Below are positions 53,301 to 56,620 of a stretch of DNA of 64,000 nt, piece after piece. This stretch comes from Unio delphinus (lineage: Eukaryota; Mollusca; Bivalvia; Unionida; Unionidae), in the NCBI GenBank assembly GCA_029339505.1, contig JAQISU010001239.1:2909501-2973500 (forward strand), given 5' to 3'. Every line of letters begins with the position of its first letter. Position 1 is the first letter of the stretch. The notes under the pieces are model-generated. The model worked only from the letters and a program-made list of their open reading frames with translations, was not told where the DNA came from and did no database searches. A program made the translations under genes and the position numbers.

Positions 53301-56300
53301 TGTATATATAGACAGCTCTAACATTTTTGTTTCAATTCATGTCAAAGCCAAAACATGTGTTTTCTCCCAATGCTGGGAAACCACCATCTACCATTTATTA
53401 CAAGTTGATTGGATAAAAAGAGTTAAAGTGGGCTGTGCCAAGTAGCAAAGGTTCTGAGACTGCACTGTTTGTTTCGAAGATATGAATCTTCTGTGCAATA
53501 CAAGTTATTTGGTTTTCGTAAAAATTATGTTCAAGTCTTAGATAAAATATATCAGTTAAAAATATATTACAACATAATTAATTTTAAAGTTTGGATAAAT
53601 TATTTATAAAAACAACAACATCTTGTATTTTCTACTATTTACTTCAAGTCTAAATTAATCTTTATTTCTTTTATTAGCAGTGGTGAAAGTTGCCAACAGA
53701 TGTTTAAATCTGAGCCGTGAAGAGAAAGAAGTCCTTGAGAATGAGGAAGAAGTCCTTGAGAATGAGACTTAAGAACACAGGTGAAGTCCAAGTCAGGAAG
53801 TTCCTTATCTGAATGATGTTCCTGTTGTTGTTGTTGTTGTAGGGTTTAATGCCATTTTTTAGCACAAGAGAGGCTATATACATTGTTGCCAGTATAAATG
53901 ATGGAGGAAAAACCTTGGGAAAACCCCTGAAAGAACCACCGACTGATGAGAAACTACTGGCAAGCTTTCTCACATACCCAAGCTAGCCAAAACCAAGACT
54001 CAAACTCACACAGACGGAGACAGATAGCAATAATCCGTAACAGTGAATGCTTTAGACCACTCTGCCACTTGGGGCCCCTCATATGAGTCAACAGCTTGCT
54101 AAAGTAATGGAAAGCAGTTATAAACCTTGCAAACCCAAGCACAGGAAAACTAAAGTTAGAATGTCTTTGCAGGTTGAGCACAATTGTCCTGTCATTTCAA
54201 CAATTGAATTCTGATACAGGGAGGGTATTCTCCATTATCCACAAAATAAAAGTGATTCAAGATTAAATCTGGACCAGAAAACTACAAATAACCTTTTCAG
54301 TGTTAAGCTAATAATCACAATGAATGCCATCAGTGGTCGCCAGACAAAGAGAAAACTAAAAATGTATATTCTATCTGCATTGATTCTTAAGATAACATCC
54401 ATACTGCTCATTAGTGAAACCTTTTCTATTAGAATCTATAAATGATTGCTACTTTAACATACTATGAAGAGAATACAAATTATGGCCAAACTAATGCACT
54501 TGTTTTTGTTTTCAATCCTAACAACATGTATCAAATTTATACTGATAAAACAAAATCTACTGATTTAGATGCCAATCTACTGGTCAAATTGTGTAAGTCT
54601 ACTAGTCTGAAATCCTAATTTTGTCACATATAAGACAGTATGGTCCTTGGGAAAAGCTCTTAGCTTAATTCATAATTCATCCAATCATGTGTTAAAAATG
54701 CCATTAAAACCCACAAAAACAAATGTTTTCTGCCCAAGGTATCTTGAGACACAAAATTTACCATACTTCATGTCAAATATCCAAGTTCTGAAAATTTTTA
54801 ATCATTGCTGCAATCAGCAATCCAGATATCTGCAATCTTGGAATATTGGGCAAGGCTTCCTCATTAGCAAGAAGCTAGGTGATTTACCAGTCTACTTTTA
54901 ATTTACACCCGGATACTTTTTTTTTAAAAACTATCCCCATTGGGGTAGGTCACCCATATTCCCTGCCTTTTTTAGCAACTCACTCTCCAACTTTAAGTCT
55001 AATTGAAGGCCCTAATTCAGGTACTGAGCATTTATTGGAATGGATCAGTGATATAAAAATAATTATAATTATTGCACAAGGATATGTTAAAGTATGTAGC
55101 TTCTTTGCAATATTCCAAGTCATGTCATACATGGTTTCAAAATGTTAAAACATAAACAATATATCCATGTACTTCCATGCAAATTACATCCAACTGCAAA
55201 GAGTAAAGACTTAGATCTGCTGCTGTATAATAACGATATGGGTCTACGCAGTCTGTCAGGACTAAAATTGCTGTATAATAACGATATGGGTCTATGCAGT
55301 CTGTCAGGACTAAAATTGCTGTATAATAACGCTATGGGTCTATGCAGTCTGTCAGGACTAAAATTGCTGTATAATAACGATATGGGTCTATGCTGTCTGT
55401 CAGGACTAAAATTCAGAACAAATAACATAGACCCTGATATCACATTATGTGCTTGCAGATCAGGGTCTATGTTGTTTGCTGATGGACTTGACTTGAACAC
55501 AAGTGTTCATGAATATTATGAGCCTTGAAATATGGAATAAATACTTTTGCCTTTGTAAGATACTGATAACTGCCACTATTAAGAACAGACTCGAAAAATA
55601 ACAAAGCCCCTCAAAAGGGTGCTCTACTTGGTTAAAATACTTTTTAGAAATTCAATGATAAGCGTTTAAACCATCTCTGAACTTCAGCAGTAATGAAGGT
55701 CAAATTAGCTGGATGTCAGATTGGTACCATTTTCATTTAGGACCAATCAGAGATCATACGAAGTCTTTTGGTTACAATCCTATGTCAATATAACCATCCA
55801 TTAAGGGTGTGTAGTGTCAGATTTTGAAAAACAAACATCTTGGCAGCCATGCTGAACGTGGGACTGCCACCATTTTATTTAGGACCAGTAAATCTTGTAA
55901 GATGTCTATTGCTGAAAACCCCATCATGATATATCAATCCATTACCATGGAAGACCACACCATAAAATGTAATTTCTATTCCACTTGGACAAATCTGACT
56001 CAATGAGAAGCACAAATTAATTTTTTTTAAAAATTAAACCAAGGGTGCAAAAAGTACTAGATTCGGCAACGAGTGCTGACTAGATGCACATATGTTTTTG
56101 CCTATTCATATATTCAAGATGGCTACCATGGTTTTCAAAATGGCAATCCTCAAATTAGCTTAGATGCAGTAGCGATCACAAACTTGTGCTAATGGATGGA
56201 TTTAATATTATCACACAAGCTCTTTTGATCAATGTCCAATAGGGCTAAAAATCTAAACAACTCAAAATTCCCCAGCTTTTGAAAACCACTTATTAATTCA

Positions 56301-56620
56301 ATGAAAATGAAACTGCAGGACAAAAAACATTTTTATATTCAATATTTTTCTTTCATAATTTACTGAAAGAACTAAAGTGTTTGTAAATACAAAATATTTA
56401 TATCAAATAGCCCTATAGATTGTTTCATTTGTGTATTACAAATTGTCAATTCAATGAAACTTAAACTTTACATATCTGTAAATAATAAATTTACACAGTT
56501 ATCAAACAATGAATTTTTAAAATATGACTTCAAGTTGAGTATAAAAAATGACTTACTATCTGATCTAGGTTCACACTGGAACACAGCAACAAACACCAAT
56601 AGGGCTTGTAAAATTCTCAT
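1360..56620 (-). CDS. ADGRL: Latrophilin-type adhesion GPCR, ectodomain part (discontinuous gene span)
   Basis: Eight minus-strand exons join in one frame (64+211+107+234+83+174+184+147 bp) to give about 401 residues without a stop. The domain order is signal peptide (1-20), Gal_lectin/SUEL (about 34-127), Ser/Thr-rich linker (129-175), HRM (about 177-224) and GAIN (from about 234, incomplete). Lectin + HRM + GAIN without olfactomedin is the known architecture of invertebrate latrophilins (CIRL, LAT-1), neuronal surface receptors that cleave themselves at a GPS site. All junctions are GT-AG and phases match (1,2,1,1,0,0,1,1). The last exon ends in phase 1, so the GPS, seven-helix domain and cytoplasmic tail lie to the left of this window. 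Introns of 4-16 kb are filled with repeats. Family membership comes from recalled domain motifs, not a search; another Gal_lectin-bearing adhesion GPCR is a less likely alternative. Confidence 0.85.
1681..2180 (+). repeat. Dispersed noncoding family F3, head plus monomers
   Basis: The head 'agtcccttgaggtactgata' and 'tctttcaaactgcttaatgc' is followed by monomers containing 'ggcagccatattggatgt', 'caccattttc' and 'cataagaagtctatttgtgaaaacc'. An internal duplication of about 90 bp is visible at 2000-2150. Confidence 0.75.
2497..3432 (+). mobile_element. 5'-truncated non-LTR retrotransposon (L2/CR1-group LINE) 3' end
   Basis: The left boundary falls inside the reverse-transcriptase C-terminal part (WMTCNKLQMNDDKTEAI). 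The right end is a structured 3' UTR, 'gtaaagcgcttagagcttcataagattagg' then 'gcgctatacaaagtcctc', with a (ATT)n tail. Such tails are typical of L2-like LINEs. Truncation at the 5' end is the usual result of incomplete target-primed reverse transcription. Confidence 0.88.
2504..3239 (+). pseudogene. LINE reverse transcriptase C-terminus, frameshifted
   Basis: The first part (to about 2855) reads NDDKTEAILITT, VRNLGGTLDSTLTLHQHV and LSRLDYCNSILSGL, which are hallmarks of the RT thumb region of Jockey/CR1/L2 elements. After a run of nine adenines at about 2853-2861 the frame changes. The continuation QAARIIFRVSRSEHTSPLLC, LHWLSIRYRIKHKICSLCY, VYTPARSLRSSSDN, SYGQRSFAHHGWATWNKLP and FKSALKTHLF lies in the other frame, ending at TGA 3237-3239. 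One shift in the A-run, with otherwise good protein similarity, suggests a fairly recent insertion. It is not functional because the endonuclease and most of the RT are missing. Confidence 0.88.
4172..4355 (-). CDS. ADGRL: ADGRL exon 7: GAIN subdomain A
   Basis: This 184-bp exon has acceptor TATAACTTTCAG. It encodes MVVESGSNLFSKSQRGSWDE, IPRIERSKAVTSLIISMEEM, AFDYAAMMDTPGSLTSSGDN and I. It lines up with latrophilin 'VVETVDNLL...SWKDM...[23 protein letters not shown]': the spacing of VVE, SW, the run of helices and the EEMAF/EEGAF motif is kept. The donor is the weak ATATAT|GTTAGT. It was chosen because it joins the next exon in frame to read NIFLEVKVV, matching NVVLEVTVL of the family. The open frame continues upstream of the acceptor, but that part is intron. 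Confidence 0.85.
4617..5520 (+). repeat. F3 block, head to tail
   Basis: The head 'gtcccttgaagggactgata' is at 4630. Several 'catggtggccatac' monomers follow, then the tail 'catggcaatcctccatatag' / 'aacttgtgctaattgaca' at 5455-5515. It is interrupted at about 4912-5090. Confidence 0.75.
4912..5090. mobile_element. Possible pogo-like fragment in an F3 block
   Basis: 'gtgaccccgctataacacgg' resembles the subterminal 'gtgaccccgcttttaacgcg' of the 9.0-kb element, and the surrounding F3 sequence is interrupted here. Borders are unclear. Confidence 0.4.
5695..5908 (+). repeat. 39-41-bp tandem repeat, about 5.3 copies
   Basis: The unit 'atgcagttttcagtatttgg' + 'tggtaatgtctctgctgtt' alternates between 39 and 41 bp. 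It is followed at 5909-6015 by a separate repeat of about 45 bp ('aaatctatacatcaa...'). Confidence 0.85.
6143..6316 (-). CDS. ADGRL: ADGRL exon 6: first helices of the GAIN domain
   Basis: This 174-bp, phase 0-0 exon encodes 58 residues from LNSTGRAEDAVEKVKIHTSS to KEKMKSFTK. The central stretch (LRAGDIKKTARKLLPDLVKQM) corresponds to the latrophilin segment with 'SAGDVSSAVQLIEQLLDIL'-type helices at the start of GAIN subdomain A. The acceptor is ATGATATTTGTGCAG and the donor ACCAAG|GTAAAG. It is strongly charged and amphipathic, with no cysteines, and carries one N-glycosylation sequon (NST). Position and phase fit exons 5 and 7. Confidence 0.85.
6520..6720. mobile_element. F2 copy, degenerate
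   Basis: 'aaagaccctgtactgc', 'cagcagatcagagtttgtat', 'tgattactcttaacaa' and 'tttgggtctttgcaattatg' occur in F2 order. It lies 200 bp upstream (gene sense) of exon 6. Confidence 0.6.
6948..7105 (+). repeat. About 40-bp tandem repeat, 4 copies
   Basis: The unit is 'ttcatgaaatctacttaatt' + 'tttatgaaatcaacataatta'. Confidence 0.75.
7440..8360. other. GC/CpG-richer non-repeat island in intron 5
   Basis: It differs from its surroundings in having several CpG sites ('aagcgggagaaaatacg', 'acccgccaaac', 'gactcgaatcgggc'-type). There is an inverted CCAAT box ('tgattggtca', about 7601) followed by a TATA-like 'ttaaataagg' (about 7613). No similarity to the window's repeats was noticed. It may be an intragenic promoter, a first exon of another transcript, or an unrecognised mobile element such as an LTR. 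Confidence 0.4.
7874..8038 (+). CDS. Small open frame of unknown function (54 codons)
   Basis: ATG at 7874 to TAG at 8036 reads MYTLEKELGNRNCSERMIQW, TSPESSGNIHECRVSRDWMR and QRLLEMTLIDGIEE. Composition is protein-like (few low-complexity runs, balanced charge) and it lies downstream of the CCAAT/TATA-like motifs, on the strand opposite ADGRL. No domain recognised. Chance is possible at this length. Confidence 0.2.
   Translation: MYTLEKELGNRNCSERMIQWTSPESSGNIHECRVSRDWMRQRLLEMTLIDGIEE
8690..10745 (+). repeat. F3 block split by the 9.0-kb transposon
   Basis: The left part is 8690-9017 and the right part 10554-10745. The two halves join cleanly at the TA target site. Confidence 0.85.
9018..10553. 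mobile_element. Non-autonomous pogo/Tigger-like DNA transposon
   Basis: The left end CAGTGGAACTCCGCTATAAC and the inverted right end CAGTGGAACAATGTTATAAC share CAGTGGAAC...TATAACGCG. TA dinucleotides flank both ends (9016-9017, 10554-10555), as in the Tc1/mariner-pogo superfamily. Subterminal 'ATAACGCG' motifs recur at both sides. No transposase frame is left in the 1536-bp body. Removing it rejoins an F3 repeat ('ggaccaactaggtat|cataagaagtc' type), confirming the borders. Confidence 0.9.
11211..11293 (-). CDS. ADGRL: ADGRL exon 5: end of HRM domain
   Basis: This 83-bp exon encodes (G)TAQWKCGMNWIGQPNLSDC then VSSWMDEM. It supplies the last two HRM cysteines (WKC and SDC) and the W...PNLS-x-C-x-S-x-W ending typical of latrophilins, where the chain then runs into the helical part of GAIN. 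The donor is GAGATG|GTATGC. The acceptor ATTATTATAG is unusual: the bases before it are a pure (ATT)n microsatellite instead of a pyrimidine tract. The phase changes from 1 to 0, matching exon 6. It is too short and ATG-free at its start to show as an open reading frame of normal length. Confidence 0.88.
11296..11333. repeat. (AAT)n microsatellite forming a splice acceptor
   Basis: About 12 trinucleotide units abut exon 5 at its 5' end. On the minus strand the intron ends (ATT)n-ATAG. Confidence 0.95.
11639..11872 (-). CDS. ADGRL: ADGRL exon 4: Ser/Thr linker and start of HRM domain
   Basis: This 234-bp exon has acceptor TATGTGACAG and donor TTAG|GTAAAT. The first 47 or so residues (APTQFSSTSSRITELL onward) are rich in Ser, Thr, His and Gln without repeats, as expected for the glycosylated stalk between lectin and HRM. 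Then YCRATVAQGIQWPDTIKG and TTVHKPCPDGML form the first half of a hormone-receptor (HormR) domain. The C-x(n)-G-x-x-WP-x-T-x-x-G ... PCP-G pattern is diagnostic and close to latrophilin HRM domains. It begins with two bases of a codon and ends with one base, compatible with exons 3a/3b before it and exon 5 after it. Confidence 0.9.
11918..12166 (+). repeat. 48-bp tandem repeat, 5 copies
   Basis: The unit is 'gacatgtactaattgtatta' + 'gtcatgtgtttatgaatagt' + 'aacatcac'. It lies 45 bp upstream (gene sense) of exon 4. It creates open frames on both strands that are not genes. Confidence 0.92.
12745..13060 (+). repeat. F3 head fragment
   Basis: 'agtcctccaacaggactagt' and 'attaatactctgctggtcac' followed by 'gaaaccattcttgagaac'. 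The gene-free stretch to 13200 shows nothing else. Confidence 0.6.
13220..13520. repeat. Degenerate CACCTG/CAGGTG-rich tract
   Basis: About seven CAGGTG or CACCTG hexamers plus many CCTGGTGA and GCCCAGTG motifs lie within 280 bp, in both orientations, without a fixed period. GC is higher than in the flanks. Confidence 0.6.
14560..14740 (+). repeat. F3 fragment
   Basis: 'tccatgttgccatgatgg' and 'ttttcaagatggctgccaat' mark two partial monomers. Confidence 0.6.
15180..16370 (+). repeat. F3 block with at least six monomers and a nested SINE
   Basis: 'gacatcataagaa'-type motifs recur at about 15575, 15695, 15815, 15915 and 16063, a spacing of 100-145 bp. Each lies near 'ggcagccatattggat' or 'gtggccat'. 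A tail with 'caatccttcaattaatttag' and 'gacaacagacaatcccatat' ends the block. Confidence 0.82.
15229..15470 (-). mobile_element. tRNA-derived SINE, family A, copy with perfect TSD
   Basis: The minus strand reads a tRNA-like head (GAATGGTTTAAAGTGC, GTAGGTTTGAGTCTC), a central part with CCTCCACCATTAATACTGG, and a GATGAAAAATGGCGTTAAACC tail with (CAA)n. It is flanked by a perfect 12-bp duplication GAAACCATCTGT (15217-15228 and 15471-15482). It sits inside an F3 repeat. Confidence 0.92.
17190..17985 (+). repeat. Degenerate tandem array of about 20-30 bp
   Basis: The motif is 'tcttacatactgattatgga' + 'atagcc'. Longer units of about 110-130 bp ('ccataatcattatgtaatac...') repeat inside it. Confidence 0.85.
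18125..18450 (+). repeat. Tandem repeat of about 65-75 bp, 4-5 copies
   Basis: Shared pieces are 'aggtaacctctctttcatgc', 'aatgcacaaaatgccagag' and 'tatgac'. Confidence 0.75.
19085..19175. mobile_element. F2 fragment
   Basis: 'actatgcagacccagctatg', 'agaagtgggtctatgtag' and 'attaatcagtacaaca' are one arm of the family. Confidence 0.55.
21285..21725 (+). repeat. Tandem repeat of about 50-60 bp, 8 copies
   Basis: The core is 'aaggttggtctgcattgggc' + 'tattaaatatatctt'. Copies are well diverged. Confidence 0.75.
21880..22455 (+). repeat. F3 block with tail
   Basis: Monomers hold 'agatggctaccatggcaaca' and 'tcagatcagcaccatgttc'. The tail has 'caatactccatatagtttagg' and 'aacaacagaccatcccag'. Confidence 0.78.
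22790..23930 (+). repeat. F3 block containing an amplified 48-bp segment
   Basis: Ordinary monomers flank an array of about 11-12 copies of the 'cttttggtgaaaaccccatg' segment of the same family (23301-23846). Confidence 0.82.
23301..23846 (+). repeat. 48-bp array with higher-order order, about 11 copies
   Basis: The unit is 'tcttttggtgaaaaccccat' + 'gttgttatgcgtattcattc' + 'atcacaaa'. Three unit types (accccatg/gcg, acctcgtc/gtg, accctatg/gcg) recur mainly in A-B-C order, a 144-bp higher-order unit. It is amplified from the F3 family. Confidence 0.92.
24007..24262 (+). mobile_element. tRNA-derived SINE, family A
   Basis: The head is GGGGCCCCCGAGTGGCAGAG with A-box TGGCAGAGTGG and B-box GGGTTCGAGTC. 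The tail is GTGCTGAAAAATGGTGCTAA plus (AAAC)n. Flanks GCAATACTGCAG and GCAATGCTGAAG form an imperfect 12-bp duplication. Confidence 0.88.
24384..24615 (+). mobile_element. tRNA-derived SINE, family A, degenerate copy
   Basis: It shares the order 'ttggtctaaag', 'gaaagcttgccc', 'ttcctccacca', 'tggcagccatgtacagcct' and 'gaaaaatggcattaaacc' with the intact copies. Boxes A and B are mutated. It lies only 120 bp after an intact copy and about 150 bp from exon 3b. Confidence 0.75.
24765..24871 (-). CDS. ADGRL: ADGRL exon 3b: alternative C-terminal half of Gal_lectin (canonical DPC form)
   Basis: This 107-bp exon lies between TTCCTTGTAG|A and AATCAG|GTAATG. It encodes CDGHNRCTFNASNDVFG followed by DPCPDTYKYVEVHYICES. 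This is a textbook second half of a Gal_lectin domain, with ASN-D-V-FGDPC and TYKY-x-E-V. The DPC motif belongs to the sugar-binding signature of rhamnose-binding lectins. It enters after AG of an Arg codon and leaves one base (G) that joins CT of the 11.87-kb exon to make Ala, so it can splice directly to the linker/HRM exon. It is the downstream member of the suspected mutually exclusive pair with 3a. Confidence 0.92.
25555..25740. mobile_element. F2 copy near exon 3b
   Basis: 'cagacccttatctaccatca', 'ttcaactgattactcctaac', 'atagacccagatctgcc' and a 'tgagtatatatat' end occur in F2 order. Confidence 0.6.
26310..27640 (+). repeat. F3 block
   Basis: Monomers have 'aagatggcaattattttggc' and 'cattttcatttaggacaaac'. 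A local 30-bp repeat ('aatcttctagtgaaatccc', 27205-27305) is present. The tail is at 27530-27620 ('ccaatcctccaagtagct'). Confidence 0.78.
29560..29661. mobile_element. Small Tc1/mariner-type MITE
   Basis: The 102-bp element has ends CAGTGAAACCTGTCTTGAAA and, inverted, CAGTAGAACCTGTTTTGAAA. It is followed by TA on the right and TG (decayed TA) on the left. It is inserted in the F4 block. Confidence 0.82.
30264..30570 (-). mobile_element. tRNA-derived SINE, family B, copy 2
   Basis: It has the same body as copies 1 and 3 ('cccacccagtcacattaccctgacaccagg' region). The tRNA-like head at the right end is decayed (AATTGGTCTAAGTAGTTAAAG on the minus strand). It interrupts the F4 repeat block. Confidence 0.8.
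32385..32530. mobile_element. F2 fragment downstream of exon 3a
   Basis: A strong hairpin block 'accctgatctgctagtgc' / 'tggcagatcaggatttt' is followed by 'ggactttacttataagtgag'. Confidence 0.65.
32985..33091 (-). CDS. ADGRL: ADGRL exon 3a: alternative C-terminal half of Gal_lectin (NHC form)
   Basis: This 107-bp exon lies between CTTGCTGCAG|A and TTGG|GTAAGG. It encodes 35 residues starting CNMKTHCKVLASNHLFG and continuing NHCEGIPTYLEIEFKCVL. The four cysteines and the ASN-x-x-FG core fit the second half of a SUEL lectin domain. The usual DPC motif after FG is replaced by NHC, and the usual K-Y-L/V-E is T-Y-L-E. It has the same length and entry and exit phases as exon 3b and shares 11 of 35 residues with it. 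Only one of the two can be used in an in-frame transcript. The intact frame and good splice sites argue against a dead duplicate. Sugar or ligand binding may differ from the 3b form (inference). Confidence 0.85.
33165..33475. mobile_element. F2 double copy upstream of exon 3a
   Basis: Several blocks 'agatctgggtctatacag', 'gctgatcagggtcgac', 'ctactgattattctgaac' and 'gacccagatctgttggc' lie about 75 bp beyond the exon 3a acceptor. They end in 'ataagcgagcataaatgg'. Confidence 0.65.
33559..36533 (-). mobile_element. hAT-superfamily DNA transposon, nearly full length, decayed
   Basis: The 2975-bp element starts CAGGGGTCTCAAACTC and ends with the exact inverse GAGTTTGAGACCCCTG (16-bp perfect TIR, then GC-rich diverged continuation). 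It is flanked by the perfect 8-bp duplication CTATATAT at 33551-33558 and 36534-36541. An 8-bp duplication and CAGGGGT-type ends are diagnostic of hAT elements of the Charlie/GTF2IRD2-like group. GC and CpG content are clearly higher than in the flanks. It sits in the intron just upstream (gene sense) of exon 3a. Confidence 0.95.
33785..35688 (-). pseudogene. hAT transposase (GTF2IRD2/ZBED-like), broken
   Basis: Read right to left: an N-terminal piece (KRKVGDEHRQFQKKWETDYC), a BED-type zinc finger in another frame (CLICTEKVAVHKDYNIRRHY then LTRHAEEYAKY), and then SVALDESTDVTDTAQLAIYV with the first catalytic Asp. A GITTDGAPSMTGK segment carries the second. A 344-residue intact stretch (33785-34819) holds ALHCIIHQQALCSKCL and the C-terminal dimerisation motif EKHFSTMNFNKSKFRAKLTD. 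Breaks seen: a frameshift before the zinc finger (about 35496), stops near 35273, 35251 and 35079, and a frameshift near 34800. A 23-base G run (34101-34123), giving a proline run, adds a further unstable site. It cannot make active transposase. The encoded family normally cuts and pastes its own element. Confidence 0.9.
36542..36725. mobile_element. F2 copy abutting the hAT element
   Basis: It begins 'gctcacttataag' directly after the hAT target duplication and contains 'accagctgatctgtgtcc' and 'agaccctgatctgctggc'. Confidence 0.6.
36846..37475 (+). repeat. 46-bp minisatellite, about 13 copies
   Basis: The unit is 'gatgctatatgtatcctacc' + 'tggaataccttttgacacat' + 'actata'. Copies differ by a few bases, and one copy is truncated near 37190. 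Confidence 0.93.
38376..39406 (+). repeat. 36-38-bp minisatellite with 76-bp dimer structure
   Basis: In the first part, units 'gtaaactaaagtactgtaca...ctatact' and 'gtgaacttgtgcactgtaca...ctataat' alternate (2 x 38 bp). From about 39150 a 36-bp form ending 'gcactctcagtaattg' takes over. Confidence 0.93.
39996..40206 (-). CDS. ADGRL: ADGRL exon 2: N-terminal half of the Gal_lectin (SUEL) domain
   Basis: This 211-bp exon is flanked by TTGCTTTTCAG and GAAAG|GTATAT. It encodes about 70 residues that match the first half of a galactose/rhamnose-binding lectin domain. The landmarks in order are KAYACEN (first Cys of the fold), TISC, REVIRIDRANYGR (the ANYGR motif that contributes to sugar binding in rhamnose-binding lectins), LQICNQ, WTLPC and RSRIIVAER. 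Four of the usual eight cysteines lie here. The exon ends two bases into an Arg codon (AG|A), and both downstream candidate exons complete this with an A followed by a Cys codon. In latrophilins this domain binds partners such as teneurin and FLRT-type ligands or carbohydrates; which applies here is unknown. Confidence 0.92.
40333..40797. mobile_element. Probable MITE with 'ttttccggcctataagtcg' ends
   Basis: The left end TACCATATTTTCTGGCCTAT and the inverted right end (GTATTGTATTTTCCGGCCTA) form imperfect terminal repeats of about 30 bp. 'gaatcgacttatatatgga' also recurs inside. No coding capacity. Superfamily not assigned. Confidence 0.65.
41976..42224 (-). mobile_element. tRNA-derived SINE, family A
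   Basis: It is well preserved, with (TTG)n, then 'agggtttaacgccatctttcagcacacgat' at left and a GGGGTCCCCAGTAGTCTAAA head at right on the minus strand. A short TGTCTTG duplication flanks it. Confidence 0.88.
43904..43945 (-). CDS. Candidate 42-bp cassette exon of ADGRL between signal peptide and lectin
   Basis: On the minus strand a pyrimidine-rich acceptor (TTTGTCTCTGTTAATCAG) and a consensus donor (TTCCAG|GTGAGT) bracket exactly 42 bases. These are noticeably GC-richer than the surrounding intron. Inserted between exon 1 and the lectin exon, the piece keeps the frame and reads K-RFAVQGPACSSVP-V with no stop. It would add 14 residues, one of them a cysteine, just before the lectin domain. 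Conservation is untested and a chance acceptor-donor pair of this size is possible. If real, its length means it could be freely included or skipped. Confidence 0.4.
45354..45363 (+). promoter_or_regulatory. TATA box of the solo LTR
   Basis: GTATATAAGG lies 217 bases into the LTR; transcription would start about 25-30 bases further on. Whether it is active here is unknown. It would fire antisense to the ADGRL gene. Confidence 0.5.
45818..46075 (+). repeat. Degenerate inverted-repeat motif array inside the LTR
   Basis: Six copies of a TCTCGTCATATGGACGA-like motif, with self-complementary arms CGTC/GACG, lie about 40-55 bp apart. They are at roughly 45820, 45868, 45907, 45962, 46009 and 46051. 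Confidence 0.7.
46484..46730 (+). mobile_element. tRNA-derived SINE, family A
   Basis: The head is ACCGGGAGTGGCCAAGTGGT with B-box GGGTTCGAGTC; the tail is GTGCTGAAAAATGGCATTAA. Flanks ATCAATGTTGGG (46472-46483) and ATCACTGTTGGG (46731-46742) form a 12-bp duplication with one mismatch. It is inserted in an F3 block. Confidence 0.9.
47079..47440 (+). repeat. 180-bp direct duplication
   Basis: Two adjacent copies ('tgagataaaagagagaaaat...gtgttatctat') differ at only a few positions. 'ccttgcagta' recurs at 47101 and 47281. Confidence 0.95.
48010..48203 (+). repeat. 31-bp minisatellite with hairpin core, about 6 copies
   Basis: The unit is 'ccagtctataggggacatta' + 'gcccctatgta'. TAGGGG/CCCCTA arms make each unit self-complementary. 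Confidence 0.92.
49118..49345 (-). mobile_element. tRNA-derived SINE, family A, degenerate copy
   Basis: Only the landmarks remain: 'tctcagcacaagattggct', 'tggtggccactataattggt', 'gctttctcacatgctcag' and 'agactcgaaccca'. Confidence 0.65.
50350..51735 (+). repeat. 28-bp satellite array, roughly 48 copies
   Basis: The unit is 'gtgaagacccagacctatat' + 'gacactat'. Variants (aggtga, caccatg, ctgtataac, cccaaacc) recur in blocks, so larger segments were duplicated. Weaker related units begin at about 50205. Confidence 0.95.
52217..52542 (-). mobile_element. tRNA-derived SINE, family B, copy 3
   Basis: The minus strand begins CCGCTCCAGTGGCCTTGTGA and has B-box GTGGGTTCGAGCCCC. Flanking sequences TTACAGTGTTGTAAGT (52201-52216) and TTGCAGTGTTTTAAGT (52543-52558) are a 16-bp target duplication with two mismatches. 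The tail is CA-rich (TACATCACACTCAC). Confidence 0.85.
52680..53282 (+). repeat. About 20-bp tandem array split by a SINE
   Basis: The unit 'ttaattgttactgtattgct' occurs on both sides of the SINE at 52877-53125. After the SINE, 'gttactgtattgcttaattg' and 'gttagtgtactgcttaattg' alternate (40-bp order). Confidence 0.88.
52877..53125 (+). mobile_element. tRNA-derived SINE, family A, inside a 20-bp tandem array
   Basis: The head is GGGGCCCAGAGTGGCCGAGT (A-box TGGCCGAGTGG) with B-box GGGTTCGAGTC. It splits an array of 'ttaattgttactgtattgc' units; TTAATTGTTA and TTAATCATTA flank it. Confidence 0.9.
53823..54080 (-). mobile_element. tRNA-derived SINE, family A
   Basis: It starts with (TTG)n plus 'agggtttaatgccattttttagcac' and ends in GAGGGGCCCCAAGTGGCAGA on the minus strand. 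No clear target duplication was found. Confidence 0.85.
55185..55500. mobile_element. F2 copy with internal 48-bp amplification
   Basis: A 48-bp unit 'gctgtataataacgatatgg...ctaaaatt' occurs about four times (55221-55412). The hairpin 'agaccctgatatcacat' / 'gcagatcagggtctatg' follows. Because 48 is divisible by three, both strands show open frames over 120 codons that are not genes. Confidence 0.7.
55640..56215 (+). repeat. F3 block with tail
   Basis: 'accattttcatttaggacca', 'cttggcagccatgctgaacg', 'aagatggctaccatggtttt' and the tail 'aacttgtgctaatggatgg' near 56180-56198. Confidence 0.75.
56557..56620 (-). CDS. ADGRL: ADGRL exon 1: start codon and signal peptide
   Basis: The ATG is at 56620-56618, followed by 21 codons beginning MRILQALLVF, then V-A-V-F-Q-C-E-P-R-S-D. 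One positive residue precedes a hydrophobic core of about 12 residues, a typical secretory signal; cleavage probably falls between residues 16 and 20. An in-frame TGA lies 9 bases upstream, so this ATG is the first possible start. The exon ends in phase 1 at a consensus donor, GATA|GTAAGT. The single leftover base joins the two leading bases of the 40.2-kb lectin exon to make an Ile codon, giving a continuous frame. The 16.4-kb intron that follows is typical for a long first coding intron. The main uncertainty is that a short signal exon can arise by chance, but signal character, phase and a perfect donor all agree. Confidence 0.8.

Larger units (their letters stand above)
40207..56556. other. 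ADGRL intron 1, noncoding content
   Basis: Apart from the candidate exon at 43904-43945 it holds a MITE (40.3 kb), SINEs (42.0, 46.5, 49.2, 52.2, 52.9, 53.9 kb), F3 with the solo LTR (44.3-47.0 kb), a 180-bp duplication (47.1 kb), 31-bp, 28-bp and 20-bp arrays, and F2 (55.2 kb). 40800-41970, 42230-43900, 43950-44330, 47450-48000, 48210-49110, 49350-50200 and 54090-55180 show no recognised element. Confidence 0.6.

Noticed and set aside
55120..55528. Open frames of 126 and 128 residues on opposite strands
   Set aside because: Caused by a 48-bp amplification inside an F2 element.
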